Below are positions 32,114 to 40,640 of a stretch of 64,000 bases of DNA, in pieces. The DNA comes from Catellatospora sp. IY07-71. GTDB taxonomy: Bacteria; Actinomycetota; Actinomycetes; Mycobacteriales; Micromonosporaceae. Position 1 is the stretch's first letter, and each line of letters opens with the position of its first letter. The stretch covers positions 7,747,001 to 7,811,000 of the forward strand of contig NZ_AP023360.1 in assembly GCF_018326265.1 (NCBI RefSeq), given 5' to 3'. The notes below the pieces were generated by a model. That model did not search any database. It had not been told where the DNA came from and saw nothing but the letters and a program-made list of their open reading frames with translations. Both the position numbers and the translations under genes were made by a program.

Positions 32114-33106
32114 GTGCGGACCGCGGTGATGGGTGCGGGCTCCTGGGGCAGCGTCTTCGCGAAGATCCTGGCCGAGGCGGGTGGCGAGGTCACCATGTGG
32201 GCGCGGCGGGCGGAGATCGCCGACGCGATCCGCACCACCGGGCGCAACCCGGACTACTTCCCCGAGGTCGCCCTGCCGCGCAACGTCACCGCCACCGCCG
32301 ATCCGGCGCAGGCGCTGGCCGGAGCCGAGCTGGTGGTGCTCGCGGTGACCTCGCAGACGCTGCGCGAGAACCTCACCGCCTGGGCCGCCGCGATCCCGCC
32401 CGACGCCACGCTGGTGTCCCTGATGAAGGGCATCGAGCTGGGCACCACGAAGCGGATGAGCGAGGTCATCGCGGAGTCGGCGGGCGTCGACCCGGGCCGC
32501 GTCGCCGTGGTCACCGGCCCCAACATCGCCCCCGAGCTGGCTCACCGCCAGCCCGCCGCGGCCGTGGTGGCGTGCACCGATCCGGCCCGTGCCGCGGCGG
32601 TGCAGCAGGCGGTCACCACCCCCTACTTCCGGCCGTACACCAATGACGACGTGATCGGCTGCGAGCTGGGCGGGGCGGTCAAGAACGTGATCGCGCTGGC
32701 GTACGGCATCGCCACCGCGATGGACCTCGGCGAGAACATCAAGGCCACCCTGATCACGCGCGGGCTGGCCGAGACCACCCGGCTGGGCGTGGCGCTGGGT
32801 GCCGACCCGCTCACCTTCGCGGGCCTGTCCGGCCTCGGCGACCTCGTCGCCACCTGCTGCTCGCCGCTGACCCGCAACCGCACGTTCGGCGAGCACCTGG
32901 GCCGGGGCCTGACCCTGGAGCAGGCGCAGGCCGCCACCCGCTACACGGCCGAGGGCGTCAAGAGCTGCCTCGCCATCCGCGACCTGGCCCACGCGCACGG
33001 CGTGGAGATGCCGATCACCGAGCAGGTCGAGCGCATCTGCCACGAGGGCGTCGACCCGAAGACAGCCCTCGTCACCCTCATGAGCCGCCAGACCAAACCC
33101 GAGTGA
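32114..33106 (+). CDS. gpsA: NAD(P)-dependent glycerol-3-phosphate dehydrogenase
   Basis: A 330-residue enzyme reducing dihydroxyacetone phosphate to sn-glycerol 3-phosphate for phospholipid synthesis. It has the Rossmann motif [33 protein letters not shown], the catalytic Lys in [20 protein letters not shown], and [20 protein letters not shown] then RNRTFG. The GTG at 32114 follows GGAAGGGCGGCCTGG and gives the usual length; a longer in-frame start at 32048 would add residues unlike the family. The stop is followed within a few bases by repeat family 1 copy E. Confidence 0.93.
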   Translation: MRTAVMGAGSWGSVFAKILAEAGGEVTMWARRAEIADAIRTTGRNPDYFPEVALPRNVTATADPAQALAGAELVVLAVTSQTLRENLTAWAAAIPPDATLVSLMKGIELGTTKRMSEVIAESAGVDPGRVAVVTGPNIAPELAHRQPAAAVVACTDPARAAAVQQAVTTPYFRPYTNDDVIGCELGGAVKNVIALAYGIATAMDLGENIKATLITRGLAETTRLGVALGADPLTFAGLSGLGDLVATCCSPLTRNRTFGEHLGRGLTLEQAQAATRYTAEGVKSCLAIRDLAHAHGVEMPITEQVERICHEGVDPKTALVTLMSRQTKPE

Positions 33107-33110
33107 CCGA

Positions 33111-33192
33111 AAGGAAGGGCACCTTCGTCAGCTCGCGTCAGCGAGCTGAGCAGCAGCTCAGCACGGTTTCCGTAGTAGAAGGTGTCCTTCTT
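33111..33192. repeat. Palindromic repeat family 1, copy E, with enlarged loop
   Basis: Arms GGAAGGGCACCTTC and GAAGGTGTCCTTC flank an 82-base element whose loop is longer than in the other copies. Extra DNA at 33127-33162 forms two overlapping hairpins: CAGCTCGC/GCGAGCTG and GCTGAGC/GCTCAGC. It is followed by the usual ACGGTTTCCGT loop piece. It lies between convergent gpsA and aldo/keto reductase genes. Confidence 0.9.
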
Positions 33193-33214
33193 GACACCGG
33201 TCTCCACCGCGGTG

Positions 33215-34042
33215 TCAGTGGCCGACGAGGTCAGAGTCGACGGCGGCGCGTTCGCCCTGGTCCAGGGCGGTGAGGCGGGCCATGTCGGCGTCGCTGAGGG
33301 CGAAGTCGAAGACGGCGAGGTTGTCGCGCATCCGCTGCGGGTCGGCCGACTTCGGCACGGCGGACAGGCCGAGCTGCAGGTGCCAGCGCAGCACCACCTG
33401 CGCCGGGGTGCGCCCGTGCGCGGCGGCCAGCTCGGTGACGGCGGGTTCGGCCAGCAGCTCGCGGCCCTGGCCCAGCGGGCTCCAGGACTGGGTGACGATG
33501 CCGTGCTCGGCGTCGTACGCCCGCACCAGTTTGCGCGTGATGCGCGGGCTGAGCTGGACCTGATTGACGTCGGGCACGACCCCCGTCTCGGCGCGCAGCC
33601 GCTCCAGGTGGGCGGGCTTGAAGTTGGACACCCCGACCGCGCGCAGCCGCCCCTCCTCGCGCAGCGCGAGCATGCCCTCCCATGCCTCGACGTAGCGGTC
33701 GTGCTCCGGGTTGGGCCAGTGGATCAGCAGCAGGTCGATGTACTCGACGCCGAGGCGCTCGGCGGAGGCGTCGCAGGCGCGGCGCACCAGGTCGCGGCCG
33801 TGCCAGCGTACGTTGAACTTGGTGGTGACGAACAGCTGCTCGCGGGGCAGGCCCGAGTCGCGCATGCCCTGCCCGACCCCGCGCTCGTTGCCGTAGTTCT
33901 CGGCCGTGTCGAACAGCCGGTAGCCGGCCTCGACCGCGTGTGCCACGCAGCGCGCGGCCGTGGCGTCGTCCATGGGCCAGGTGCCCAGCCCGAGCCGCGG
34001 CATCACCGCGCCGTGGCCGAGCTTCACCGTCGTGTCCTCCAT
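33215..34042 (-). CDS. Aldo/keto reductase
   Basis: A 275-residue NADPH-dependent TIM-barrel reductase. The catalytic tetrad can be read: Asp and Tyr in RLFDTAENYGNERGVGQ, Lys in LFVTTKFN, and His in DLLLIHWPNP. The coenzyme loop is SAVPKSADPQRMRDNLAVFD. It belongs to the 2,5-diketo-gluconate-reductase-like group with broad aldehyde or ketone substrates. The ATG at 34042 yields the family length; the longer open frame reaching 34576 runs through the neighbouring SnoaL-like gene's DNA in another frame and is rejected. Confidence 0.9.
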   Translation of the reverse strand: MEDTTVKLGHGAVMPRLGLGTWPMDDATAARCVAHAVEAGYRLFDTAENYGNERGVGQGMRDSGLPREQLFVTTKFNVRWHGRDLVRRACDASAERLGVEYIDLLLIHWPNPEHDRYVEAWEGMLALREEGRLRAVGVSNFKPAHLERLRAETGVVPDVNQVQLSPRITRKLVRAYDAEHGIVTQSWSPLGQGRELLAEPAVTELAAAHGRTPAQVVLRWHLQLGLSAVPKSADPQRMRDNLAVFDFALSDADMARLTALDQGERAAVDSDLVGH

Positions 34043-34083
34043 ACCGACATCCTCGCGCGTACGGGTGATCTCGTCACGCGTGG

Positions 34084-34608
34084 TCAGTGCAGCGCGTTCT
34101 TGGCCGCGTCGCAGGCGGCGGAGGTGATGGGGCGTTTGCCCCGGATGCGGGAGACCAGCGCGACGTTGTCCTCGTAGAGGTGCATCGAGGTGATCCGGCC
34201 CGCCCGGACGCTGAGGTGGATCGCCACCGGCGAGGACAGCCGGCGGCCGGACGGCTTGATCACGTGCGTGAAGTGGCCCAGCACCACCGCGTCGGCGCCG
34301 TCGACCAGGATCCGGTCCGCCTCCACGGTGCTCTCGCCCAGCTCGAAGCGCGGCATCGTCAGCCGCAGGAAGTCGGCGGCCAGACCGCGGCTGGCCAGCC
34401 AGGGAGCCGCCTCGGCGGCCGCGACGTAGCACTCCACGTCGTCGGCGAACAGCTCGGTGATGTGCTCGGCGTCGCCCTTGGTGAGCCGCAGGAGGTACTC
34501 CTCCACCACGGTGCGGGTCTGCCCCGCGACGTCCGGCCGGGATGCGATGCCGACCGGGTTGGTCATGATCTCCCACGGCACGGGCGCGATGGCCGTCTGC
34601 TCCAGCAT
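34084..34608 (-). CDS. SnoaL-like/NTF2-fold protein
   Basis: A small NTF2-fold protein: the helix TRTVVEEYLLRLTKGDAEHI then TELFADDVE, the strand-rich FTHVIKPSGRRLSSPVAIHL, and ITSMHLYEDN. The fold suits ketosteroid-isomerase-like enzymes or binding proteins, and the substrate is unknown. The start is uncertain. The ATG at 34608 gives 174 residues, an ATG at 34566 with GGGAG ahead gives 160, and one at 34743 would overlap the PadR operator region. It is divergent from the PadR gene and may be controlled by it. Confidence 0.78.
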   Translation of the reverse strand: MLEQTAIAPVPWEIMTNPVGIASRPDVAGQTRTVVEEYLLRLTKGDAEHITELFADDVECYVAAAEAAPWLASRGLAADFLRLTMPRFELGESTVEADRILVDGADAVVLGHFTHVIKPSGRRLSSPVAIHLSVRAGRITSMHLYEDNVALVSRIRGKRPITSAACDAAKNALH

Positions 34609-34728
34609 GGCGCGAACGCTACCCCTGAGCTGCGGCGATGACGCGGTCTCGGCGCTGTCGGCTCTCTCACCGGCGTACCCGGAATGCGCGGGCCGCAGCA
34701 GAGGTTCGCCGATGTCCTCTGCACTTGA

Positions 34729-34749
34729 ATATGTTTGCAACACGTATAT
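34729..34749. promoter_or_regulatory. Candidate PadR operator/promoter
   Basis: An AT-rich imperfect dyad beginning ATATGTTTGCAAC and ending GTATAT in otherwise very GC-rich DNA. Its right end (TATATC) could be the -10 of a promoter that starts almost at the PadR GTG (34759), implying a leaderless message and autoregulation. Confidence 0.5.
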
Positions 34750-34758
34750 CCTGACGGA

Positions 34759-35103
34759 GTGGCAGAATCATCGATGGGAGAGCCTGCTTTCCTGATCCTC
34801 ACCGCGCTGGCGGGCGAGCCGAAACACGGCTACGCCGTGATCGAGGACGTACGGGAGATCTCCGGCGGCCAGGTGCGCCTGCACACCGGGACGCTGTACT
34901 CGGTGCTCGACCGGCTGCGCGAGAGCGGCCTGATCGAGGTGGAGCGCGAGGAGATCGTGCAGTCGCGGCTGCGGCGCTACTACCGGCTCACCGGCGCCGG
35001 GCGCGAGCGCCTGGCCGTGGAGACCGCACGCCTGCGCCGTAACGCCGACGCGGCCGCCGCCCGGCTGGCCGTGCGCCTGATGCCCGGGACAGGAGCCGCG
35101 TGA
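34759..35103 (+). CDS. PadR-family transcriptional regulator
   Basis: A 114-residue winged-helix protein: GEPAFLILTALAGEPKHGYA then VIEDV, the recognition part LHTGTLYSVLDRLRESGLIE and the wing RRYYRLTGAGRERL are textbook PadR features. The GTG at 34759 is preferred since the sequence upstream of it looks like promoter, not coding. It overlaps the next membrane protein gene by four bases (GTGA), an arrangement commonly seen for PadR regulators and the membrane protein they control. Confidence 0.9.
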   Translation: MAESSMGEPAFLILTALAGEPKHGYAVIEDVREISGGQVRLHTGTLYSVLDRLRESGLIEVEREEIVQSRLRRYYRLTGAGRERLAVETARLRRNADAAAARLAVRLMPGTGAA

Positions 35104-36215
35104 ACGAGCAGCACGAGCCGGACGGCCGGCTGGAGTGGTGGTATGCCCGGCTGCTGGCGCTGTTCCCGGCCGGTCACCGGGCCGAGTACGGCGACGAGAT
35201 GCTGGGCGTGCTGCTGGCCGGGTCGCGGCCCGGACAGCGCCTGCCCCGCCTCGGCGAGGCGGCGAACCTGGTGGGCAGCGCGGCCTGGATGCGGCTGGGC
35301 GGGCGCGGCGCGGGCGCCGTCGACCGGCGCTGGACCGACACCGCCGCCGTGTACGGCCTGGTGACGTCCCTGCTGCTGGTGCTCGCCCCGGCCCGTTACG
35401 TGGCCGCGGACATGCTCTTCACGTGGCGGCTGGACGGCGCACGGATGGTCCCGTCCACCGGCGTGCTGGTCAGCATGCTGCTCTGGGGCCTGGCCGCCAC
35501 GGCCGCGTGCACCCGGTGGGGCGGGGTGTCCGCCGGGTTCGCCTGGCTGGGCGCCGGCCACCAGGTGTGGCTGCTGTCCACTGCCTACCCGAGCGAGCCG
35601 GAGCTGCTGGTGCGCCGCTGGTGGATGGTGGTGCTCATGCTCAGTGCGGCGTTCGCGCTGACCGTGCGCGGCCGGGTGCGCGGCGCCGCGGTGCTGGGCG
35701 GCGTACGCACCGGAGTGCTCGCGCTGGCGCTGACCGTGCTCACGGTGCTGCCCGCCGCGGAGGTGCTGCTCGCCGAGACGAGCTGGCAGATGGACGGCGG
35801 CTTCGAGATCGCCTCGTGGGGCGGCTACCAGCTGAAGAGCTTCCTCGGCGAGCAGCCGGTGCAGGGCGTGCTGTCCCTGGCGCTGGAGGCGGGATGCGTG
35901 CTGGCGCTGCTCGGCTGCCTGATCGGCCTGCCGCCGGCGGTGCGCCGCAGGCTGCCGGTGCTGGGCATGCCGGCGCTGCTGGTCCTGGTGACGGTGCCCT
36001 CGGTGTTCAACGGCTTTCTGATGTCCACCGTGCGCTTCGACCCGCCCGTGCTGCTGGCGGCGGGCGAGTGGGCATATCTGGTGCTCCTGCCGCTGCTCAC
36101 CCTGTTGGCGGGCGGGGTGCTGCTGGAGCGGGCGGAGCGGCACGCGCACCTGGTGGGTCTCGGGCTGGCCGCCGAGCGCGAGGCGCTGCTGCGGCGGACC
36201 GGCGCGGCCTCCTGA
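35100..36215 (+). CDS. PadR-associated multi-pass membrane protein
   Basis: A 371-residue protein. The N-terminal cytoplasmic helix WYARLLALFPAGHRAEYGDE then MLGVLLA is characteristic of membrane proteins encoded next to PadR regulators. About eight to nine hydrophobic segments follow. There is no transport or catalytic motif. The GTG start lies inside the PadR stop, so translation is coupled. A hairpin with arms GTGGCGGGAGCG/CGCTCCCGCCAC terminates the pair. Its function in membrane stress or export is inferred from context only. Confidence 0.82.
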   Translation: MNEQHEPDGRLEWWYARLLALFPAGHRAEYGDEMLGVLLAGSRPGQRLPRLGEAANLVGSAAWMRLGGRGAGAVDRRWTDTAAVYGLVTSLLLVLAPARYVAADMLFTWRLDGARMVPSTGVLVSMLLWGLAATAACTRWGGVSAGFAWLGAGHQVWLLSTAYPSEPELLVRRWWMVVLMLSAAFALTVRGRVRGAAVLGGVRTGVLALALTVLTVLPAAEVLLAETSWQMDGGFEIASWGGYQLKSFLGEQPVQGVLSLALEAGCVLALLGCLIGLPPAVRRRLPVLGMPALLVLVTVPSVFNGFLMSTVRFDPPVLLAAGEWAYLVLLPLLTLLAGGVLLERAERHAHLVGLGLAAEREALLRRTGAAS

Positions 36216-36221
36216 CGGCCG

Positions 36222-36254
36222 GTGGCGGGAGCGGCACGGGGGCGCTCCCGCCAC
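36222..36254 (+). terminator. GC-rich hairpin after the PadR operon
   Basis: Perfect 12-bp arms GTGGCGGGAGCG (36222-36233) and CGCTCCCGCCAC (36243-36254), six bases after the stop. A family 1 repeat follows, so two hairpins lie between the convergent genes. Confidence 0.7.
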
Positions 36255-36267
36255 GATCAGCGAGGCG

Positions 36268-36320
36268 TTAAGAAGGGCACCTTCCTATACGCGGAGCGTT
36301 AAGAAGGTGCCCTTCCTTTC
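36268..36320. repeat. Palindromic repeat family 1, copy F
   Basis: AAGAAGGGCACCTTCCT pairs with AAGAAGGTGCCCTTCCTT; the loop contains ACGCGGAGCGT, a variant of ACGCAAAGCGT. It touches the stop of the monooxygenase gene. Confidence 0.93.
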
Positions 36321-36321
36321 A

Positions 36322-37440
36322 TCAGGCGGGGGTGCAGGTCAGGCTGGGAGCGCCGTTGCTGCTGTTCGGTGCGTTGCCGAGGAAGCCGAAGGTGGTGCTG
36401 CCTCCGGCGGCCAGGCTGCCGTTGTACGAGACGTTCTTGGCGGTGGCCGTCGAGCCGCTCGTGGTCACGGTCGCACCCCACGATTGTGTGATCGTCTGGC
36501 CGTTGGTCCAGGTCAGGGTCACCGTCCAGCCGGTGATCGCGGAGGAGCCCGCGGTCACCTTGACGTCGCCCTGGAAGCCGCCGGGCCACGAGCCGGTCAG
36601 CGCGTACGTCGCCGAGCAGCCACCGGGCGGCGGGGGCGACGACGGGCTCGGCGACGGCGGGCGGCTCGGCGACGGGGACACCGACGGCGAGGTGGACGGC
36701 CGCGGCGACGCGCTCGGCGAGGCCGAGGACGACGGGCTGGGCTGCACGCCGCCGAAGTTCACGTCGCTGCAGAAGTAGTACGACTGGTCCAGGTGGCTGG
36801 CCTGCCAGATGGTGTACACGATGTGCCGGCCGGAGCGGCCCGCGGCGTTGCCGTTGACCCGGATGGAGACGCCGTCGGTCTCCCTGGTCCACTGCGACGC
36901 CGGGGTGTTGCCGATCTGGCCGACCAGCTCCAGGTTGCCCCAGCCCAGCGGCTGGGTGACCGGGTTGAAGCCCTGCTTGGTCACGTACACGCGGATGTAG
37001 TCCGCGCCGTGGCTGGCCTGGTCGAACAGCTTCACGCTGAAGTTGGTCGAGATGTTCTGGGCCTTCCAGTCGCCGACCGTGTCCATCGCGTTGTAGCGGC
37101 CGTTCTGGGTGCGGCCGCCGCTGCACAGCTGGCCGTCCGGGATGGCGCCCTGGTGGTTGCCCGCGACGCCCTCGCGGAACAGGCCGTTCCAGTTCCACAT
37201 GGCCTGGGGGTCGGCCTGCCAGGCCTGCCAGCACATCGGGTCCTGGGTGGCCATGGCCGGGTTCTGGAAGTCGGCGCCCCAGCGCTGCCAGCAGCCGTAG
37301 GCGCGGGAGGCCGGGTCGACGATGCTGCCGTGCGCGTCGGCGACCCGGGCCAGCGTGGTGGTGAGCAGCAGGACCGAGGCGACTGCCACGATCAGTGCGG
37401 AGATTGCGGCCCGCCGCCGTGCGGCGAGTGTGGTGGACAT
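36322..37440 (-). CDS. Lytic polysaccharide monooxygenase (AA10) with CBM2
   Basis: A 372-residue secreted copper enzyme. The signal peptide ends in VADA, so the mature chain starts with His37 (HGSIVDPASR), the N-terminal half of the copper histidine brace. The second His is in VAGNHQGAIPDGQLC. The catalytic domain runs to about residue 230, then a Ser/Pro linker and a C-terminal family 2 binding module (CSATYALTGSWPGGFQGDVK and WGATVTTSG). It would cleave cellulose or chitin oxidatively. It is transcribed alone, with a long upstream intergenic region likely to hold its regulation. Confidence 0.92.
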   Translation of the reverse strand: MSTTLAARRRAAISALIVAVASVLLLTTTLARVADAHGSIVDPASRAYGCWQRWGADFQNPAMATQDPMCWQAWQADPQAMWNWNGLFREGVAGNHQGAIPDGQLCSGGRTQNGRYNAMDTVGDWKAQNISTNFSVKLFDQASHGADYIRVYVTKQGFNPVTQPLGWGNLELVGQIGNTPASQWTRETDGVSIRVNGNAAGRSGRHIVYTIWQASHLDQSYYFCSDVNFGGVQPSPSSSASPSASPRPSTSPSVSPSPSRPPSPSPSSPPPPGGCSATYALTGSWPGGFQGDVKVTAGSSAITGWTVTLTWTNGQTITQSWGATVTTSGSTATAKNVSYNGSLAAGGSTTFGFLGNAPNSSNGAPSLTCTPA

Positions 37441-38099
37441 GTGGACTCCTTCTCCAGGGAGAGTCCATGCGCGGGCGCGGCGGCCGGGAGCCCGGGTCGT
37501 CGGCCGTACGCGAGCACGCGCGCATGGTCGGACTTCGGTGCACGCGGGAGGCTGCCCCTGCTCCCGCTCTGCTACGTGGCTCCCGTAGCGGTCCGAGTCA
37601 GACCTTACGCATTACCTTGAATATGTCAATTTATCACGCTCAGTGAGCCTCGCGCCGCCGCGCGGTGACCGCCGGCAGATACCGTGACGGAGCCGGCCGC
37701 GATCGGCCGGCCCCGTCACCCCCCGTGGACAAATGAACCGGCCTGCGTCGCGACCCGTCGTGGGCGCGGAGGCCGGGGAAGTTCTCATCCGTCACGGGGG
37801 ACTGTGACAGTGCGAGACCCCGGCCGTAAACCTCTTTAACTCCTGAGGAAAACAGGTCCCCACCTGCGACGGGATGATCCCGGTGAAAGTGCCGAAACGG
37901 ACGCGGGAGAGCGCGTTCCGAGCGGCGTACACGCTGGTGGCGGCCGACATTTCCGCGTGCGTCAACAAGGTTGAAACCCGCAACGGGCCTCGGCAGACTG
38001 TCGCCAGTGCCCACGGGGGGCCTCGCGCGTGCATCGATGGACGCCTGGCCTGCGAAGATGTTCGCCACCCAGACGGCACCAGCGGGAGGGACCGGGAGC
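37441..38099. other. Long intergenic region between the AA10 and regulator genes
   Basis: 659 bases with no convincing gene. It contains GCTACGTGGCTCCCGTAGC (37571-37589), a dyad placed like an operator for the leftward monooxygenase gene, and an AT-rich stretch near 37605-37640. A strong hairpin with arms GTGACGGAGCCGGCCG / CGGCCGGCCCCGTCAC lies at 37684-37719. From 37780 to 37870 the composition is less GC-rich and contains several short inverted segments. I could not match it to a known riboswitch class. The rightward regulator has AGCGGGAGGG close to its ATG. Confidence 0.55.
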
Positions 38100-39140
38100 A
38101 TGCTGCGCATCAGATTCACCGCCCGTGATCTGGCGATGACCCGGCTCGCGCCGAGCGCGGACCCCATGTGGGAGCTGTCGCTGAGCATGCACCAGCTCCG
38201 GCTGCCCGGGTCGAACCCGTTCCTGGAGGGGTGGAAGCAGCGCACCGCGCGGCGCCTGCAGCCGTACACGCCGCTGCGCAACGAGGTGGCCCTCGGGCTG
38301 ACGCTCAGCCCGCCGCGCGGCTACTTCCCCGACTTCCTCACGCCGTACAACGGTGTGGAGGGCTTCGAGGCCGGCATCGAGGGCATCACCAGCACCGACG
38401 CCAGGCGGATCAAGGACGAGATCAACCAGCTGACCGTCACCGACCGGTCCATGGTCCCCATCGTGGAGGAGCTGCGGCGCGGCAGCGCGGCGGGGATGCA
38501 GGCGCTCGAGTCGTCGCTGCGCGCCTACCACGAGACCGCCATCGCCCCGGTCTGGAACCGGATCACCGGGGCCGTGGAGGCCGACCGGACCCGCCGGATG
38601 AAGGACCTCGCCGACGGCGGTTGGGCGAAGCTGCTGGACAACCTGCACCCGGAGGCCCGCTTCCGGGACGACACGTTCGAGATCGACAAGTGGGGCATGG
38701 ACGTGGACGCCGAGCTGGACCTCGACGGCCGGGGCCTGCTGATCATCCCGTCGTATTTCAAGGAGGAGCGGCAGCTCATGGTGCTCGCGGACACCGCGCT
38801 GCCGCCGGTGCTGCTCTACCCGATCGACTCCTCGGCGCGGCTGTACGCCGACACCGACCACGACCACCTGCCCGCCCTCATCGGGCAGACCCGGGCCCGG
38901 GTGCTCGAGTGCGCCGTCACCGGCGGCTCCACCTCGGTCATCGCCACCCGGGTCGGCATCTCGCTGCCCGCCGCGAGCAAGCACCTCGACGTGCTGCACC
39001 GGGCCGGGCTGGTGCACCGCAACCGCAACCAGAACACGGTCCACCACCTCGTCACCAGCCTGGGCCTGGGCCTGCTCAACGGCGCGCCGGCGCTGGGCGG
39101 CGGGTCCGAGGCGCCCATCAGCGCCCCGCCCACCGCCTGA
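38100..39140 (+). CDS. ArsR-type transcriptional regulator with DUF5937-like N-terminus
   Basis: A 346-residue protein. The long N-terminal domain begins MLRIRFTARDLAMTRLAPSA then PMWELSLSMHQL, the signature of actinobacterial DUF5937-plus-HTH regulators. The C-terminal winged helix is RARVLECAVTGGSTSVIATR then VGISLPAASKHLDVLHRAGL, an ArsR-like motif. The effector is unknown, and no metal-binding Cys pair is evident. Its stop is only seven bases from the convergent crtI stop. Control of the carotenoid genes is possible but unproven. Confidence 0.85.
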   Translation: MLRIRFTARDLAMTRLAPSADPMWELSLSMHQLRLPGSNPFLEGWKQRTARRLQPYTPLRNEVALGLTLSPPRGYFPDFLTPYNGVEGFEAGIEGITSTDARRIKDEINQLTVTDRSMVPIVEELRRGSAAGMQALESSLRAYHETAIAPVWNRITGAVEADRTRRMKDLADGGWAKLLDNLHPEARFRDDTFEIDKWGMDVDAELDLDGRGLLIIPSYFKEERQLMVLADTALPPVLLYPIDSSARLYADTDHDHLPALIGQTRARVLECAVTGGSTSVIATRVGISLPAASKHLDVLHRAGLVHRNRNQNTVHHLVTSLGLGLLNGAPALGGGSEAPISAPPTA

Positions 39141-39147
39141 GCACCCC

Positions 39148-40620
39148 TCAGCCGGTGATGCGGGCGGCGGCCAGCTTTCCGGAGATCAGCACCATCGGCA
39201 CGCCCACGCCCGGGGTGGTGCCCGACCCGGTGAAGACCACGTTGCCCAGCGCCGGGTGCAGGTTGCGCGGCCGGAACGGGCCGGTCTGCGCCAGCGTGTG
39301 CGCCGCCGCGAACGGCGTCCCGGCGGCCATGCCCGCGTCGGCCCAGTCCGCCGGGGTGACCACGGTGCGGCTGCGCACCGCCGCCCCGAAGCCGACGTAG
39401 CCGCGCTGCTCCAGCACCTCGGTCAGCTCGTCGGCGTATGCCTCGGCCAGCCCGCCCCGCCAGTCCTGGCCGCCGGTGACCAGGTTCGGCACCGGGGCGA
39501 GCACGTAGTAGGTGTGCTGCCCGGCCGGGGCCACGGACGGGTCGGTGCGGCTCGGGTTGGTCACCAGCAGCGACGGATCGCTCATCAGCCGGCCCTCGGT
39601 GATGATCTCCTCGAAGGTGCGCCGCCAGGGCTTCCCGAAGTGGATGTTGTGGTGCCCGGCCTTGGCGTACGCCGCGTCGGAGCCGATGTGCAGCACCACG
39701 CACGACGGCGAGTAGCGCAGCCGGCGGCGCGGGCCGGGGCCGGGCAGCAGCGCGTGGGCGGCGGCGGTGTCCGGGTTGAGCACGACCGCGTCGGCGGGGA
39801 TCCGCTCGCCCTCGGCGGTCACCACGGCCACCGCCCGCCCGGCGTGGGTCTCCACCTGCCGCACCGCGGTGCCGTAGCGCATGGTGACGCCGTGCTTCTC
39901 GGCGGCGGCGGCCATCGCGCGCGGCACCGCGTGCATGCCGCCGTGCGGGAAGTACACCCCCGCCACCGCGTCCAGGTAGGCGATGACGGCGTACACGGCC
40001 AGCGCCTTGTGCGGGGCGAGCCCGGCGTACATCGACTGGAACGAGAAGATGCGCCGGGTGCGCTCGTCCTTCAGGAAGTGGTCGATGCGCGGCTGCAGCC
40101 GCCCGAACGCGCCCGCCGCGACCAGGCGCAGCAGGTTGGCCGTGACCAGGTCGCGCGGGCCGTCGAAGTTCTTCTCGATGAAGTCGGCACGCTCCAGCTC
40201 CCAGAGGCGCCGGGCGTACGCGGCGAAGCGCAGGTAACCGTCGGCCTCCCATGGGCCGCACACCGCCGCGATCTCCTCGGCCATGCGCGCCGGGTCGGCG
40301 ATCACGTCCAGCTTCGAGCCGTCCGGGAACCAGGCCCGGTAGGCCGGGTCCAGCGGGGTCAGCGTGAGCCAGTCGGCCAGCTCCTCGCCGACCGCGGCGA
40401 ACGCCTCGGCGATCAGGTCCGGCATGGTCAGCACGGTCGGGCCGGTGTCGAACTCGAACCCGTCGCGGACCAGCCGCCCGGCCCGCCCGCCCGGCTCGGC
40501 CTCCCGTTCCAGCACGGTGACCCGCCGCCCGGCCCCGGCCAGGTGCAGCGCGCAGGCCAGGCCGCCCAGCCCGGCGCCGACCACCACCACGTGCTCGGTG
40601 GGTCCGGAAACCGTACGCAT
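39148..40620 (-). CDS. crtI: Phytoene desaturase
   Basis: A 490-residue FAD enzyme converting phytoene to lycopene by stepwise desaturation. It has the N-terminal dinucleotide motif VVVVGAGLGGLACALHLAGA, then EREAEPGGRAGRLVRDGFEF and TGPTVLTMP, all diagnostic of CrtI. The C-terminal carotenoid desaturase signature is NVVFTGSGTTPGVGVPMVLI. The ATG at 40620 follows GGAGGAGGGCGC. It is the second gene after crtE, 20 bases downstream, on the leftward arm of the carotenoid cluster. Confidence 0.93.
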   Translation of the reverse strand: MRTVSGPTEHVVVVGAGLGGLACALHLAGAGRRVTVLEREAEPGGRAGRLVRDGFEFDTGPTVLTMPDLIAEAFAAVGEELADWLTLTPLDPAYRAWFPDGSKLDVIADPARMAEEIAAVCGPWEADGYLRFAAYARRLWELERADFIEKNFDGPRDLVTANLLRLVAAGAFGRLQPRIDHFLKDERTRRIFSFQSMYAGLAPHKALAVYAVIAYLDAVAGVYFPHGGMHAVPRAMAAAAEKHGVTMRYGTAVRQVETHAGRAVAVVTAEGERIPADAVVLNPDTAAAHALLPGPGPRRRLRYSPSCVVLHIGSDAAYAKAGHHNIHFGKPWRRTFEEIITEGRLMSDPSLLVTNPSRTDPSVAPAGQHTYYVLAPVPNLVTGGQDWRGGLAEAYADELTEVLEQRGYVGFGAAVRSRTVVTPADWADAGMAAGTPFAAAHTLAQTGPFRPRNLHPALGNVVFTGSGTTPGVGVPMVLISGKLAAARITG

Positions 40621-40640
40621 GCGCCCTCCTCCGCGTGCCG

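Noticed and set aside
37700..37990. A c-di-AMP (ydaO-type) or cobalamin riboswitch in front of the monooxygenase gene
   Set aside because: I could not find the conserved boxes of either class; only generic inverted repeats are visible.
37792..38079. A possible small minus-strand gene (52-95 codons) in the long intergenic gap
   Set aside because: Codon bias is lost in its second half, there is no ribosome binding site, and no recognisable sequence.
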